From Rhizodiscina lignyota (lineage: Eukaryota; Ascomycota; Dothideomycetes; Aulographales; Rhizodiscinaceae), in the NCBI GenBank assembly GCA_010015805.1, contig ML978127.1:1488001-1552000 (forward strand): DNA of 64,000 bases. Direction: 5' to 3'. This document shows, piece after piece, positions 34,635-49,882 of this stretch. The position numbers and the translations under genes are program-made. Positions within the stretch are counted from its first letter, which is position 1; each line of letters begins with the position of its first letter. Below the pieces are notes generated by a model. The model worked only from the letters and a program-made list of their open reading frames with translations. It searched no databases and was not told where the DNA came from.

Positions 34635-37183
34635 CTACCGATAGAAACCCTCATCGTCACCACCGGCTCTAACCGCACCACCTGGCGCTCCATATGGTTG
34701 ATAGGGCGCCGCGCCAGCACCACTGCTTCCCGGACGTTGAAACGTAGGATATGCGGTCTGTGCGACTGGGCTCTCCGAATCCGGTGGCTGGCTGGGTCCT
34801 TGCTGCTGGTGCGTTCCATAGACGGAATATCTATGTTGTGGCGGTTCAGCATAGGAGTCTCTGATAGGTGGCTGTGCTGGTGGAGGATGCGAGGGCTGCG
34901 GCGGCATCTGTTGCTGCTGCGGCGGGAGCTGCTGGTTCGACTGTGCGCCTGATTGTTGGGAGTAGACAGAAGTGGGCGATTCGAAGGACTGTTGGCGCTG
35001 GGGGATGTTCTGATTCTGCAAGTGCGGTGGGAACTGTTGGGGGTTCTGCTGATTTGGCTGTTGCTGTACGTTCAGAGGCGGAGGGAAGCTGTGTCGGTGA
35101 TCGATTGGGCTGTCGAAGCTGCCGGTTGCTAATTCCTGCACGGGCGGAGGTATACCTGACGGTACGCCAGTCGAGAGAGGCGCTTGTTGCGGCTGCTGGC
35201 CTTGGCTTGGAGGAATTGCCATGCTGACAGGCCTGGCGTTATTGCCTACGCTACCAGAAGGTTGTCTCTGATTTCGCGTGTATGGATCTGCCGAACCTGG
35301 CTTAGGAGACATTCTCTGCCCCATTGGTGCTTGCGGTTGCTGTCCCGGTGGTATCATGTAGAAGGGTGCAGGGCCGTTTTGAGCTGGAAATTGAGGCTGC
35401 TGCTGGCCTGCAGGCGGTGGGCTATATATTCTCTGATCCTGTGGCGGTCCACCGTACTGCTGACCTTCGGGAGGATAGTTGTTGTACTGTTGCTGCTGCG
35501 ACGGCAATGGTGCTGAGAAGCCTACGTTTGGATATTGCTGATGCGGAGCCTGATATGGAGGGCGTCCAAAGCCAGGGCCGGGACCGGGCGGATGCGACAT
35601 TGATGCTTCGAGCAGATTCTCATAGTCTCGTCTTGCCTTGATGAATTTCTCGTTGAGCTGCGTAAAGTCGTCCTTCTTTTGCGAGTATTTCCCGATAAGC
35701 TCGATTAGCTTTGGTCTGATTGCGAGCGTAGAGTGATAGAGAGTCTAAGTGACCCGTCAGCCGGAACCATTCACAAGAGGTATAGATGTCGCGTCTCACA
35801 GTTATCTCCTCATTTTCCCTTACATCTCCCACTTCCCTGGAGCTTGTACTCAACAAAGCGAGCAACTTCTCCACATTGCCGATCTGTCCGAATACCTCCG
35901 CCTCCATCTCCGCCTCCCGCTCCAACTCTTCCTTCGTCGGATCCTGCAGCTTCTCAACATAATTGAGAGGAAAGATTCCCGTGTTCCCACGCAAGCTGCC
36001 CTTCCACCAGTCCTTGTACACGCTCTCCAGCACCGCAATGATATCGCCCTTTCGGAATGCCAACTCTCCCGGCTCGCTTGGTGTGAAGTCGAAGAGCGCT
36101 CGGACGCGCGATACTGTGGCGGCAGTAGTACCTTGTGGAGGTGTAGGCTGGGCGGCAGGTTGAGCGGCGGAAGAAGTACCACCTTGCGCTTGATTGTTCG
36201 CTGCCGGAGATGCCGCCTTGTCTTTGATAGACAGTGCGAGCGCCATTTGTAGCTCCTGCTCCTCACGGTCTCGGTCGGATTGTGTGATTTGGGATTTCTG
36301 AGGTCTCGAAGGTGGATGGAGGTTCGGGTCTGTTATAAGCATCATCAGCACAGTGTCTAGTGGTATTCGACGGTGTTGGCAGACTCTGCGACTTCAGCTT
36401 CATAAAAGCACCATCCATGATGCCCAAATCGGGATCTTTGGAGAACATCTGTGTCCATTCCGCCATTCTCTCGAGAATCTTGGCTTTGACCTGCTGATGT
36501 GTATTCTGGGCCCATTAGCCTTGTCCCTACCAATATGGCCTGCACACCTACCCTATCTGCAGCCAATCTCAGGAGCGCATCTGTGAAGCTCCGTGACGCC
36601 AATTCCTTGTGCATCTTCAGGCCACAATTCTGCGACAGTGCGTTCGCAAGCTCGAGGGTATACAGCTGGACATTGGCGTTCCGATGCGCCAGGCGCTTGA
36701 TCATCGCTGCAACAGCATCTTTGGCTCTGTAAACGGAGCAACAAATTAGCAACGAGTATGCTCCTCCTGCTGGCGCTGTCCGAAAGACGAGGCTACGCAC
36801 CCATTTTCTTGGCCTGTCACTTTATCGCACACATCCTAATACAGCAACATCAGCCTATGCCCTCCATCAATCCGCCCATATGTCTCAAGACATCCTCGTG
36901 ATAAGTAAGCCGGCGCATCGGAGGCGACATACAAGAATGAATTCCCAATTCTCGCTCGTGAGATTCTCGTCGGTTGCCTTGACTGCAGATTGCGAGACAG
37001 CGTCAGCAAATCCATATCTCTAGCCCATCCAGCTTCTGATGCTCCTCCAAAGACCCCTGGAAGTGTGGCAGCCCGAAAACCCAAGCTCTTGCCTCGAAGC
37101 TAGGCAGCTTCGCGAATGTGGCACAAGGTAGAGGCGAACTCACCAACCAAGTCGTCGAACGCATTCTGCTGCGCGCGAAACAT
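34635..37183 (-). CDS. HSE1: HSE1, ESCRT-0 subunit (STAM homologue)
   Basis: Seven exons (37144-37183, 36933-36982, 36801-36835, 36552-36726, 36385-36505, 35800-36329, 34635-35744) encode 686 residues. Hse1 pairs with Vps27 on endosomes to collect ubiquitinated cargo for multivesicular bodies. Domains in order: VHS (1-140, with ATDENLTSENWEFIL and RLAHRNANVQLYTLELANAL), a ubiquitin-interacting motif (about 157-175, EEQELQMALALSI), an SH3 domain (about 212-270, VRALFDFTPSEPGELAFRKG and DWWKGSL), the GAT-like core (about 315-380), and a long Pro/Gln-rich tail. Several exons are under 60 nt. The fifth intron has an unusual GTCTGC donor. Confidence 0.93.
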
Positions 37184-38437
37184 GTTTGCAATCTGCTGTC
37201 AGAGCAGCAGTTCGTGGATGAAGGTAGATTGTCCGGAGAGGGAGATGTAGGCCGGAGAGGAGGAGATATAAATTGGATAGTTCGACGGGTGGCAGCATCA
37301 TCATCATCGCCCACCGCGGGCTTGGCGGGACGTGACACGGACAGGGAACATGCAAGGCTCCGCGACGCGCGGTGCCAGTGAAAAGATGCCCCGATGCCTA
37401 GTCATTGCCTACGAATGCGCCTCGCCAGTGCTCAGTGGTGCGTCAGCTGCCTACGAATTGCGAAGAATTTCCAGAAGGGATTCGATATTTATATTTCCTG
37501 ATTGTCATGTCCACCGCAATTTTCACGTAACGGGGGAGGCACAGGCACAGAGCGGTCATTTCAAGTGAGATCCTCCCTCCGTTTTGCTATCAACCATCTA
37601 CCTGTGCTAGTTGCATCTGCATTCACAAAGGCTTCGGTCGAGATTGAGGCTTCTTGAATTCCCTATTCAGAAGCTTGTTCTAAAAGGTTCCACCGAGTTC
37701 AAACCCATCCATCGAAAAACCTGTCCGCCAAAATCGAAGTCCAAACCTCCACCTCAGTCCGCCACCCACCGCAACCACGCTCGAAAGTGTAGAAGTCCCA
37801 TGGACTTTGAAGCTGTGATTTAGGAGTACAAGTAGTGTACTGGCCACCAGCGAATCCGTTGCAGTTCCAAACCCGAGTACCATCGAGAAACGCCACCGAA
37901 ATCCATCGTAGTCGCCAGAAAATGCAAGTCAGGTAGGGGGAAGGGGGGCAGAGGTAAAGACAGATGATCGCTTAGCAGGGGAAGCATGAGAACCTTGGGG
38001 TGGAGAAGCCAAATCTAGCAAATGCTCTCATGTGTACTGCAGATGCAATGGCGTACGCAAGAAGGAAAGCGCATGCTGTATGCTCGCAGTCGCACGCAAG
38101 TGAGAGCCATTGAAGTGCATCCCCAAAAATCAAACAAGAAAAGAAGCTCGAAGTATCGTCGACGAAGGTATCGAGGATAGAGCACAGTGCAAATCGCTCG
38201 AGAAGGGATCTCGTCGAATATCATAGTCGAAGTCGCCGTCGAGGTCCATAGTATCGGCGGATGTAATGTCAATCGCTGCAGATGATGATCGTTGCGTTTC
38301 GGAATAGTCGTGTACAGTAGAGGGTCGTCGCCACATTAGAGAAATATGTAGAGGTGGAGAGAAGAGGTCCGCCCACAACGAAGGCATATTTGGCACTGGC
38401 GTCCAGATAGCCAACCGGTTTATGCTTTTGGGCTTCG
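37184..38437. other. Intergenic region between HSE1 and STE20
   Basis: About 1.25 kb upstream of HSE1 and downstream of STE20. No credible gene. It includes the HSE1 promoter. Confidence 0.5.
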
Positions 38438-41285
<2,848 letters not shown>

Positions 41286-44284
41286 CCACGGCCTCTACTC
41301 AGCCACCGAGCTTGGCGCGCTCTGGTCTCGGTGCAGCAGGGCAGCAGGGCACGGCGGGCAGCTGGCAGCGAGTTGATGCGGCACGACGGGGCGTGGACGG
41401 CGGTGCAGCGTGAGCAGGTGTCGCTGGAGCGAGTGCTTTGAGCGAAAAGCAAGATGTTTACTCGTGGGCATACATAACGGTGTGATGATGGGCAGGCTTG
41501 GGGGACGGCGCAAGCACAGGACACGCTCTAAGGGCCGCGCAGGCGGGCCTCCACCCACTGCGCTCCTAGCTGCACCGACGCAGGCGCAAGTCAATTGGCC
41601 GGGCGTCGACTTGGACCTTGATAATGGATATCCCCATGCCCGCCCAGCCGTGCCGGCTCCAGACGTTCGAACGGCTTCCTGTTCCAAGCCTCAGGTTCGC
41701 TCGCACCAGCGTGACGTACCCGTTGAGGCTCATCTGCCCATCGCTGCACGCACGCAGGAACGCACATGAAGCTCCAGCACTCCCCGTCGTCAGGCGTTTC
41801 ACCTTCGCTGTGATGGCGCCGTGCCTTTCGAGCCGCAAGTCCTGGATAATTCCACGCAAGGATGGGCCCAGTTGCACCCTTGGAGCCCAATCCAACTCTT
41901 GCCCGCCGCGTCCAACTCCCTCTCTACGCCTCTGAGGTGGCACTGATATTACAGCTGTACCACCCAATCGCGGATGTACCGCTGCCTGCCCACCTTGGAA
42001 TCTTGCAGCAATGCAGACAATGCGGAGGCAATACATACGGAGCACTGGAGAGGCCGAGCTGATAATGGAGCGCTATCTGCATCGCCAATGACACCGGCAG
42101 TGGAGCTGACCACGAAAACTCTTCCAGTCACTATTTCCGATCCTTACCAGAGCGTAATCGCCTGCTGGATGAATGAGTCTCATCCTGGCCCGCGATCCCC
42201 TCTGCCTTGCCATCGCGATGTGCCGCTTTGCCCCGTACTCCGTATCGTGCTGCTGCTTATTAGACATGGGCAGACACGTGCGCGGCCGAGACCCCGAACT
42301 AGTTCTTACGCCTCCAGTGCCTCTCACCCTCGCTCTCGTAGAAGGAAGGTGACAAGGAGATATTTAAAGTCAGCACTATCCGAAGTATTGGGTGATGGCT
42401 TGAGCCCCAAATGCCCCGACATGCTGGCTTTCTCCGAGTTCCAGAACGAGACACTATGAAATTGGCTGTCTCGACGCTCATTTCCCTCCTCCATCTGATA
42501 ACCAACATGTCAAAGATAAAGGAGCGGCTCAATATCTGCATGCGTGATTCGCCAGCACCTCTAAAAGGCTTTCTCGTGTGAGAATCTTCAATTTCGCAAC
42601 TTTTGGTGGCACCACGGAGTAGACAGCAATTCTCCTACTTATCGCCAATCATGTCTGTCTGTTTGATTGGTCCTGTCAACGAGCTGTTTCACTTCTCCTA
42701 TTCTAATGTGAAGACTACATGAACGGATGGAATCCTCACCAAACATCGCAAATTAGCAGACAGCCTCCAGACAGTCAAATCTTCCGTAGGGACATTTCGC
42801 TCGCCTTTCCGGAAGTCGCTGGTCTGCTTGAAATTCCTGAATCCAAAAAAGTCGACGAAATATTTGCAAGTTGCAGTGCATCCACAAAGCCCAACCGTCG
42901 GCTTCACCTCGAAGCGGTGACGAGCAGCATCGCGCGCTCCTCAAGATGCTGCTCTTTCGCGCTTGGCTAACGCTGGAAGTTCTCACTTAGCACCGTCCTG
43001 AAGAACACCATTTGCACCTGAGCATGCGTCAGCCATCGTCAGATGCAACAAGGCCTCCATTGGCTTCTCAGCTAGAGGGCATGGATCGACGGAGGCACGA
43101 AAGCGGAGGATAGCGTGCCTAATCTGGAGTGAAGACATCGTTGCTACATTGTTTCCTCGTTGAGGGTCTTGAAAAGACGTGACAAACGATTTATCGCGCC
43201 TTCAAACGGAGGCCGTGATTGGTCCAAATTCGCCACAGTCGATTTCCTTTCGCCTTACAATCTCTTTCGGATCACGTGTTCCGCGGAACTTCTCGCTCCA
43301 CAATATTTCTTCATATGGTACGCTCTTATTTAAAGGCTTCCGAAAGCACTGGTGCTCGCTGAAGGTGGCGTGGGAGTCGAGTGTACTACTAAAGAAGTCG
43401 GAGCATGAAGTAATAAAGCGCTTTGATGTGCTCCATCTGCTTATAAAGAGATCAAGATACCATGTATCATTGATGTCAGTCCCACAAGCGGATCGAGAGA
43501 CAATTCCTTATCGTGGACTTGGTCTTCTGGGACACCATGAATACAGTATGACTATGTTCCATGTCGTACGTATGTGCCTCAACACCCTGGAGGCTTCGAT
43601 TTGCTCAAACTCTCATCCAGATACAATTGAGACTGCTGGATACGCACTCAAACTTCGGGAGAGAATGCACGTGGCAGCTCTCCAGCCCATTTTCCAAAGT
43701 CACGCCGTGTTTGTGGAGATTCCGGTCATAACCAAACAGCAAATTGACACCCTTGGAACTTTGATTCAATCAAACTCTGCTTTCCTCGAAATTCAAGCTG
43801 GCAGCTTCTATTGCACCTTCGGAAGAGACCAGAAAAGGAGCAAGGAAAACACCTTTCTTCGAAGTCGTGCGGCATTTGTGAAGACTCCAGGCATAACCAA
43901 ACTGTAACCCAACACCCTTGGAGCTTAAATACGACCGAAGTCTTCCTCACTTTTACGTACAGACGTCGGGCACGTACGGATGGGTTGTAAAGATACTTAA
44001 GAAATCTCACAGCCCACTTCGCGCCCGCCGTGTTAAGGCGATTGAATATGGTTAAGGCCAAACTGACTGACATGCAATATACAGCGCGCCCTGTAAGTAG
44101 CTACACTTCTGAGGGGATTGAAGTAGTAGCTTTGAGCTAGTTTGAGATCAAGCAAGGTTCTGGCAACGGGTAGCGGCCGGTAAGTAACCGCACTCACCTT
44201 GAGGTGAGGCTGGCTACGACAGGCAGTGCTAACTCTCCAAGTAGCGATTTCTAGGTCGTTCGTATCTTGTTTATCTTCATTCTA
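41286..44284. other. 3-kb region without supported gene
   Basis: This is the upstream region of STE20 followed by unassigned sequence. Reading frames, including a 242-codon frame at 43179-43907, have no recognisable domain. An imperfect direct repeat (43701-43768 and 43865-43930) lies at the right end. Part of this region may be STE20 5' UTR. Confidence 0.45.
43701..43930 (+). repeat. Imperfect direct repeat, about 163-bp spacing
   Basis: Two stretches of about 65 bp (43701-43768 and 43865-43930) share blocks such as CATAACCAAAC and ACACCCTTGGA in the same order, roughly 70% identical by eye. The first copy is open in the frame that the second copy closes. This looks like a decayed tandem duplication. 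Confidence 0.55.
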
Positions 44285-46430
44285 TCACACAATCTTGTCG
44301 TCTTTCACCGTAATTCCTTCAACATCCGAGCCTTCAGAGCCATGTATGTCGGATGCGGCATCTCTTCTCCTCTCAGCATGCAGTTCCATGACAAATGGAC
44401 TTCTGCCTCTCTGCTTCTTCGTTGGGAATATCACCATGAGTGCCCAAAATAACAGTCCTGAGACGAAGAAGCCGAAGAAATAGGAGAGATCGTAGACATG
44501 GTCCCATCCGTTGCCATTGGCTGTACCACGGACAGAGCGAACAAATCCCGCTGGGCCGGTATTAGTCTTTACGAATCTCGAGGGATAAATTCGTTCCACT
44601 TACGCAACATAGGCCAAATTCCCATACCCCAAGCAACGAATGCTCGCCAATTGAATCCGGCAGTATACCAATAAGCAGACTCACTGCTACTCATGTAGAG
44701 GTCGCCGATGTGCAACTGCCCGCGCCGGACGAGAAAATAATCGCTGATCAAGATTCCGGTCATTCCGCTCAGGAAGATCGACCAACCGCTGAGCACTACG
44801 ATGAATGTCGAAGCCGCATTCACATAGTTCCACGGGCACACAGCAATGGCAATGATTGTCAAAAGGACACAGCCGCGGCGGATGTTGATCCACTTGGGAC
44901 AGAGAGCGGCCATGTCCATGCCGGTGCTGATGGCATTGAGGACGATGCAGAGTGCCATTTGGCTGGCAAGGAACGCGAGTCCGGAGAAGAACGTTCCTGC
45001 GCGCGCAGCGGGAGTGAGCGATGTCTGCTGGATGTGCAGCAACAGCTCGAATGGGTTCCAGTAATAGCCACCGTAGATTGTTTTGGCCGCTGACGTGACG
45101 ATGGCTCCACAGATGGCGGTAACGATGATGGTGAGCGGTGCGGTGACACCCTGACCGAAGAGCGACGCATTCGGTGTCTTTGCGTAACGGGTCCAGTCTG
45201 ATAAACTATTAGCTCACATTCACTGAAGAGGAGGGACGGGAATGGCAGACCTGACTGGCCAACAATTCCACCACTCCATAGTCCAAGGACCGCCTGTACA
45301 CCATACAAAGCCTGCCATGAGAGCTTGCTCCCGTGTATCGTGGATGGCTGGTGCACAAACTCTCCCGGTCCATGAGCCGTTCGGACGGCCCAGATCAGTA
45401 GCCCAAAGATGTTACACACAATCATAACAAAGGCGACCTTGAGGGGCTTCTGGAGCTTTTCAGGAGGCAGAAGGTAGAAGGGACAGAAGATGAGGAGATA
45501 GATGAAGAAGCACACCAACGACGAAGTATCGACGTTGGCGCCCGGGGGCAATGTATTCCTCCAGTTAACGAACTTGGGTCCGATGAGGCCTCCGAGGATG
45601 ATCTTGACAGCTTGGCCACCCCAGTAGGTCTGGATTCCCATCTAATAGTTCGTTAGCTAGATGAAGATCGCGTCCTCGGAGCAGAGGCGACATACCCATA
45701 TGCATGCAGTCATGATTCTGTTCAGCACCGGCCAAAACCCGCCTCTCATGCCCCAGGAGCTATGACTGGTCAGTGTCTAGTCTCTTCGGATGAAGCTTTC
45801 GAGAACTTACGCTCTCGACATGACAGTGAATCCGAGATAGTCATGAGAGCCCATCCAGCCAGCAACGATGGCGATGGCGCCGATTATCAAGGAGGCACCT
45901 ACAACGATGCCCATCGTTTGACTGAAACTCAGACCAAGGGCGAAGCTGGCCATCTATTAGTCCAGTTCACTGAAGAAGTTACGTCGAGATTGGATTGGAC
46001 AAACAGTGTAGAGCCGGCCATCCAAGCGGAGTTGTTCGCTCCAGTGATGATCCAATAGCCTCCAAAACCTTCCCATGTCCATGCTGCAAGATATTCAGTT
46101 AGTGCAGAATTGAAAAATTTGATATTACTTGACGTACTTCTTCGATCAGGCGGGATTGGTATAAGATCCCTATTGCACCACTGAAGGATAGCATTAGCGA
46201 TGGGTCAGCTGAGAGACCCAGCAACTCACATATGTATTCTCATACCAAGCATTCTCATCAACCGGACACTCCAATCTCTTCGCCCAATACCGCACACGCT
46301 CTTTTGTCTTCTCGGAGACCATTCTGCCGACCGCCGTGTATACTGATCGTGCTTTCAACGGCGGCTCCCTAATCCTGACCACAAGGAGAATTTGTCGTTT
46401 CAACCACCATTTAAACACCGAACGTCGCAT
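44285..46430 (-). CDS. NCS1-family nucleobase/allantoin permease
   Basis: Eight exons (46230-46430, 46138-46180, 46001-46083, 45811-45953, 45696-45759, 45251-45641, 44604-45197, 44285-44550; introns 46-54 nt) give 594 residues. NCS1 permeases (Fur4/Dal4 type) import uracil, allantoin, thiamine and related compounds with protons or sodium. Diagnostic pieces are RDLIPIPPDRRTWTWEGFGG in the N-terminal region, WIITGANNSAWMAGS, GSHDYLGFTV, MGIQTYWGG, DWTRYAKTPN and SGWSIFLSGMTGILISDYF. Twelve spans fit. One donor (GTCCAA at 46000) is weak, but phase and homology support it. It diverges from the 2OG oxygenase across 441 bp. Confidence 0.92.
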
Positions 46431-46871
46431 TCCGCCCTACTTATGTAGCTCGGCATTTCCATCTGACCCTCCCAAGATTGATAGGCAGTCTTATCGCGCT
46501 TCCCCAGCTTCTTTGTGCCACTGTCGGCAGGTTGTTGTATCCGCATGCTCGTTTCCGCGGTGTGGATCACTTCCTATCTTGTTGGCACATGTAGGACGGG
46601 GATGAGGGGAGGGGTCAGCGTCGGCCTGGATTCTGCATGATAAAGTAGGTAACATGCAATACTTCCTCGGAAGGACTATATCGGAAAGAGAGGTTGGTGA
46701 AGCTAGTTACTTTCAGTTAAAGGATCCGTCTGAAGAGCTCGGGACGAGGGTTGGCGGCGATGTTCTATCATTCGCGACAGCCACGTCGACGCTTTGAAGT
46801 TTTCAGTTATCTTTAATTTCTTCTGTATTCTGTGAACTGTATCTCTAATTGTTTCATTGACTGTCTTTACA
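46431..46871. promoter_or_regulatory. Divergent promoter of NCS1 permease and 2OG oxygenase
   Basis: A 441-bp shared upstream region between two divergent genes. No named regulator site was recognised in it. Confidence 0.45.
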
Positions 46872-47991
46872 ATGTCTCCAGCAATTCCAATAGTCGACTT
46901 TTCTCCCTACCTTTCTTCCACAGCCAACCCATCAGACCGCGCCGCCGTCGCCCAAAAGCTCGTCACAGCATGCCGCGATACCGGCTTCGTCTACATCACA
47001 AACCATGGCATCCCGCAGTCCCTCGTCGATGAGACCTTCTCCTGGTCCCGCAAATTCTTCGACCTCAACCAAGAAGAGAAGATGAAAGCCCCTCACCCGC
47101 CAGGCTACGCGGTACACCGTGGGTATTCCTGGCCTGGCCTGGAGAAGGTGTCACAGGTCATCACGAGCCATAGATCTAGTGATGACCCGGACATACAGAA
47201 CAAGTTGCGCCAGGTCGGAGACTGTAAGGAGAGCTTCGAAGTTGGGAGTGAGGAGAGTAAGGAGCAGCCCAACATCTGGATTCCTGAGGACACCCTCCCA
47301 GGCTTTCGGAAGTTCACGACGGAGTTCTACTGGACGTGTAATAAGCTTGCTGTCGAGCTCATCCGCGCGTTGTCGCTGGGGTTGGGGCTCCCTGATAATG
47401 ATTATCTGATGCAGTTCCACTCAGGGCATAATAATCAACTACGGCTTCTCCATTATCCGCCTATTCCGGCGGCGAGTCTGGAGGATCAGAGCGCAGCGAG
47501 GATGCCGGCGCATACTGATTGGGGGACTATTACGTTTCTGTTTCAGGATGAGTGCGGTGGACTAGAAGTACAGACCGCGGATGGAGATTATGTGCAGGCC
47601 GAGCCCGTGGAAGGTGCGATTGTCATGAACATTGGTGATTGCCTGATGCGGTGGAGTAATGGTATGTCGATCTCAAAGTAATGGCAGACTGAAATGATCC
47701 TTACTGATGGGGACAGATAAACTCAAATCGAACATGCATCGAGTAACGCTGCCGCCAGCGGAAGACCGGTACACGGGCAAAGATCGTATGACACGTGCTC
47801 GTTACTCAATTCCTTATTTCGTTGTGCCTGATGAGACGGCGCCCATAAAAACGCTCGAGGAATGCATCACGCAGGCAAAACCTGCACACTATGCACCGCT
47901 GGAATCATACGGGGACTATCGAATTCTGCGAGGAAGCGTACAGTATGAGAGCAAGAGACCAGAGCCGAATAGTATAGCAGCAGCAGCATAG
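46872..47991 (+). CDS. 2-oxoglutarate/Fe(II)-dependent oxygenase
   Basis: Two exons (46872-47661 and 47717-47991, intron 55 nt) encode 354 residues. It belongs to the isopenicillin-N-synthase-like group, which in fungi includes thymine 7-hydroxylase and many secondary-metabolism enzymes. The N-terminal DIOX_N region begins IPIVDFSPYLSS and contains GFVYITNHGIP. The iron site is AHTDWGTITFL (HxD) and the later histidine in SNMHRVTLPP, with RYSIPYF providing the arginine for 2-oxoglutarate. The start at 46872 places MSPAIPIVDF in its usual position. The pairing with an NCS1 permease suggests a nucleobase-type substrate, but this is inference. Confidence 0.9.
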
Positions 47992-48286
47992 AAGAGCTGG
48001 TTTCGAAAGGAATTGTTTGATAATGTTTCATGGACTGCTTATATTCAATACCTGCAATATTCATATTGAAGTTGCAATCATCGAAAGAGTCTCTGAAGGA
48101 CAAGGCAAACAAATCTCATTAAACGCCAAAGCTCATGCACAGGCCTGCCAGCCCCAGCCATTTCGGTATCATCATGCCGTTCGTCAAGCATGTCTTATGA
48201 TGTAGCTCATTCATTAAGCAGCCGAATGTCCCTTCATGAGCTCGTCCCAACAGTGCGCAGCAAGCGCAACCAGTACTCAGCACCGC

Positions 48287-48925
48287 TCAGATATCATCAA
48301 TCTCAATATCTTTCGCGTCTTCCGCATCGCTGCTATCCCGATCCTCGTCAAACTCGAAGCCGATGCCCTCGTTGCCCTCGTCACCATATGTATCGGTCTC
48401 GTTAATCTTGGCGGTGTCTGGCAGCTCGCCGTATGCCTTCAGACTCCTCGCCTCGTCGGCAGAGTACTTGAGAATGACGTCGCCCTTCTCGTCCTGATAG
48501 TCTCGCAGCGACAGCAGGATAATGTCACCCTGGTTGATCCACACCTTTTTGCGCAGCTTGCCGCGGATATGTGCGAGACGCTTGGGACCATCGAAGCATT
48601 GCGCTTCTAGACGGCCGTTTCCGAGCATCTTGATGACTTGTGCGTATTCTGTGGCAGCGAGATACGTCAGTGTGGCTCTAACAATGTGGCGATGGAGAGA
48701 GTCTTTGGGCGTCAGTGGCGGTGGGGTAAATTGGTGGACGTACCTTGACCTTCATCTTTGAAGGTGAGTTCGCGCTTCTCGTTATCGTTCTCGTTTTTTC
48801 CTCGCCTTCGGTTCTTGCCTCCCTACGAAGAAATCAGTAAAATATTCTTTTGGAGTCCACTAGTGGATGATTTTGGCAGCGGATGAGGGGTATTGCGGCC
48901 TTACCTTTCCCTTGTTCTTAGGCAT
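48287..48925 (-). CDS. TIF11: Translation initiation factor eIF1A
   Basis: Three exons (48905-48925, 48744-48822, 48287-48648; introns 82 and 95 nt) encode 153 residues, a normal length. eIF1A binds the 40S A site and helps scanning and start-codon choice. The lysine-rich start [16 protein letters not shown] is diagnostic, followed by [16 protein letters not shown] across the second splice. The OB fold has [26 protein letters not shown] and [12 protein letters not shown]. The acidic tail ends DIEIDDI, the conserved terminus involved in eIF5B contact. Single-copy housekeeping gene, divergent from the basic protein at 49208. Confidence 0.96.
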
Positions 48926-49207
48926 ATTGGCCTTCTCGCTGTTCTTGTTGTGTGTTGATTACTCGCGGCGTTCTGAAGTGTCTTATTGCAGTCGCTTAGA
49001 GTGTTGTGGGATGAAGCGAAAAGTTGTGGGAGAGAGGGAGTCGTAAGATATTTATGCAATGGCTTGTTCGGTGATGTGGGCTGAACTTTCAACCGTGTTG
49101 GCGGCAAATCCACGCTAAGCCGCATTCGGCCGCGCGCCTTAATTTATTCGAAGACGGCGAATATTTTGACTCAACGGCGCTCTTTGCAACCACTCACTCG
49201 CTCGCTG

Positions 49208-49882
49208 ATGCCACCCCCTCCGCCTGCTCTCCGAAACGCTCTGAAAGTGCCGTACACTTCCACGTTCTATTTCAAATACTCGAAATCCTACGAGCCTCCC
49301 GACTATCTGCAACTTCTCGTCACCGAAGGAAATCCAATACAATTTAGAGTCAAAGCGAGCTACGAGAAGCGGCCACGCACTGGACTCTGGTTATCGGTGC
49401 GCTCCACAGTCAATCAGATTCCAAAGGCAATTATCCGGTCTCATTGCAGGCGAAAATTGAGGCATGCGTTTAGGACGGCCTTGACTGAACACGGTCTAGA
49501 CGAGAATGGCGTGAAGCTGAGCAATAACAAGGGATCTAACGATGTGGAAGAGTTGGCAATGAAGGGGTTTCAAAAAGTTTCACAAGAACTGTCGGAGAAA
49601 CAATCGCGTGGCAGATCAGGACGGTCGAAGACGGATCTATTCCAGCCAGCGGAGCCTTCTGATCTTCACGGGACTCTTACACTTTTCACCAAGCCGGCGA
49701 TTCTAGAGGCTACAAATGATAATGTTAGAGAGGATGCTGGCAAGTTGATTCGGTACCTCCAACGACTTACGCAGGCCGACAACAAGGAGTCAATCTTCAC
49801 TCCTGGAAGGATGCAGCTCAATGGCAGGAGCAACCGACCTGCACGCTCATCGCGCCCTCTCCAGAGCATTGGAGAAGCATAA
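49208..49882 (+). CDS. Basic protein of unknown function
   Basis: Single exon of 224 residues from the first ATG (MPPPPPALRNALKVPYTST). It is strongly basic in the centre, with GLWLSVRSTVNQIPKAIIRS followed by HCRRKLRHAFRTALTEHG. That arginine-rich helix is reminiscent of the RNA-binding helix of RnpA-type RNase P proteins, but the match is too weak to assign. A mitochondrial or RNA-binding role is possible. The C-terminal third is serine/arginine-rich and looks disordered. No signal peptide or membrane span. Confidence 0.65.
   Translation: MPPPPPALRNALKVPYTSTFYFKYSKSYEPPDYLQLLVTEGNPIQFRVKASYEKRPRTGLWLSVRSTVNQIPKAIIRSHCRRKLRHAFRTALTEHGLDENGVKLSNNKGSNDVEELAMKGFQKVSQELSEKQSRGRSGRSKTDLFQPAEPSDLHGTLTLFTKPAILEATNDNVREDAGKLIRYLQRLTQADNKESIFTPGRMQLNGRSNRPARSSRPLQSIGEA

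Noticed and set aside
41566-42045. 159-codon frame upstream of STE20, tested as a PH domain for a CLA4-type kinase
   Set aside because: It does not resemble a PH domain, and the kinase C-terminus (LAPLVRAARAAREVE) is STE20-like, so no upstream exon is needed.
43179-43907. 242-codon open frame
   Set aside because: No recognisable family, and it ends within a decayed direct repeat. Length alone does not support a gene.
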